The position numbers were made by a program, and so were the translations under genes. Positions 5,940 through 6,085 of a stretch of DNA of 6,085 nt are shown one piece after another. Each line of letters begins with the position of its first letter. The first letter of the stretch is position 1. The notes below the pieces were generated by a model that worked only from the letters and a program-made list of their open reading frames with translations, was not told the DNA's origin and did no database searches. This stretch comes from Candidatus Kapaibacterium sp. (GTDB lineage: Bacteria > Bacteroidota > Ignavibacteria > Kapaibacteriales > UBA2268), in assembly GCA_027858275.1 (NCBI GenBank), contig JAQIDA010000147.1, positions 1-6,085 of the forward strand, read 5' to 3'.

Positions 5940-6085
5940 ATTGATAGGAATTAATGTTTATTTACGTATTACCGGATTTCACACTGTCATATATCGCAAA
6001 TTTTATAGTTTGAATTCCGTCAACAACTTAGTGCAAAAACAATATAACAATTTTTTAATTAATATTTGCAATTTGTAATTCATAA
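5940..6085. other. Non-coding AT-rich stretch at the right edge
   Basis: I see no credible gene on either strand. The longest minus-strand candidate noted is a 26-codon ORF (6003-6083) without a ribosome site or recognisable sequence. The stretch is probably the 3' untranslated end of a minus-strand gene whose coding part lies outside the window and which ends at the hairpin at 5907-5939. Confidence 0.4.

Noticed and set aside
6003..6083. Minus-strand ORF of 26 codons near the right edge
   Set aside because: It has no ribosome site and no recognisable sequence, and its length is expected by chance in AT-rich DNA.
1..6085. CRISPR array, tRNA or rRNA gene, insertion sequence
   Set aside because: No spaced direct repeats, RNA-gene pattern or transposase-like protein was seen on either strand.

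Overview
The window is moderately AT-rich, and every credible gene lies on the minus strand, so transcription runs from high to low coordinates. The best taxonomic hint is a divergent GldL/GldM-like pair, a family known mainly from the Bacteroidota/Chlorobiota/Ignavibacteriota (FCB) group. The efflux gene style fits this too. The phylum is an inference; nothing here fixes a genus.

In transcription order: (1) 5756-6085 holds no convincing gene. It carries a strong hairpin terminator (5907-5939), probably ending a gene beyond the right edge, and a second dyad (5830-5854). (2) 5755-4964 encodes a 263-residue protein with two membrane helices and a cytoplasmic helical tail, resembling the motor protein GldL but with about 80 extra N-terminal residues. 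(3) 4906-3392 encodes a 504-residue protein with one N-terminal membrane helix and a beta-rich periplasmic region, resembling GldM. The two look like an ion-driven inner-membrane motor pair. No gldN follows and no gldK directly precedes, so the pair stands outside the classical gldKLMN order. (4) 3194-3391 is a regulatory gap with a 14-base perfect palindrome and a 9+9 inverted repeat. (5) 3193-1853 is a TolC-family outer-membrane channel gene interrupted by one in-frame TAA at 2606-2608; the reading frame is otherwise intact on both sides. (6) 1815-1081 encodes an RDD-family membrane protein with an N-terminal four-cysteine zinc-ribbon-like motif. (7) 1041 to the left edge encodes a MacA/HlyD-type periplasmic adaptor, cut by the window edge.

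Genes 5 to 7 are separated by only 37-39 bases and look like one operon for a tripartite efflux pump: outer-membrane channel, an RDD protein of unknown role, adaptor and, presumably, an inner-membrane transporter beyond the left edge. The adaptor carries the R-x3-L-x6-S pattern associated with TolC docking. The motor pair and the efflux operon may be separate units, since the gap between them has its own candidate control elements. The two points most worth attention are the stand-alone GldLM-like motor and the single stop codon in the TolC gene.
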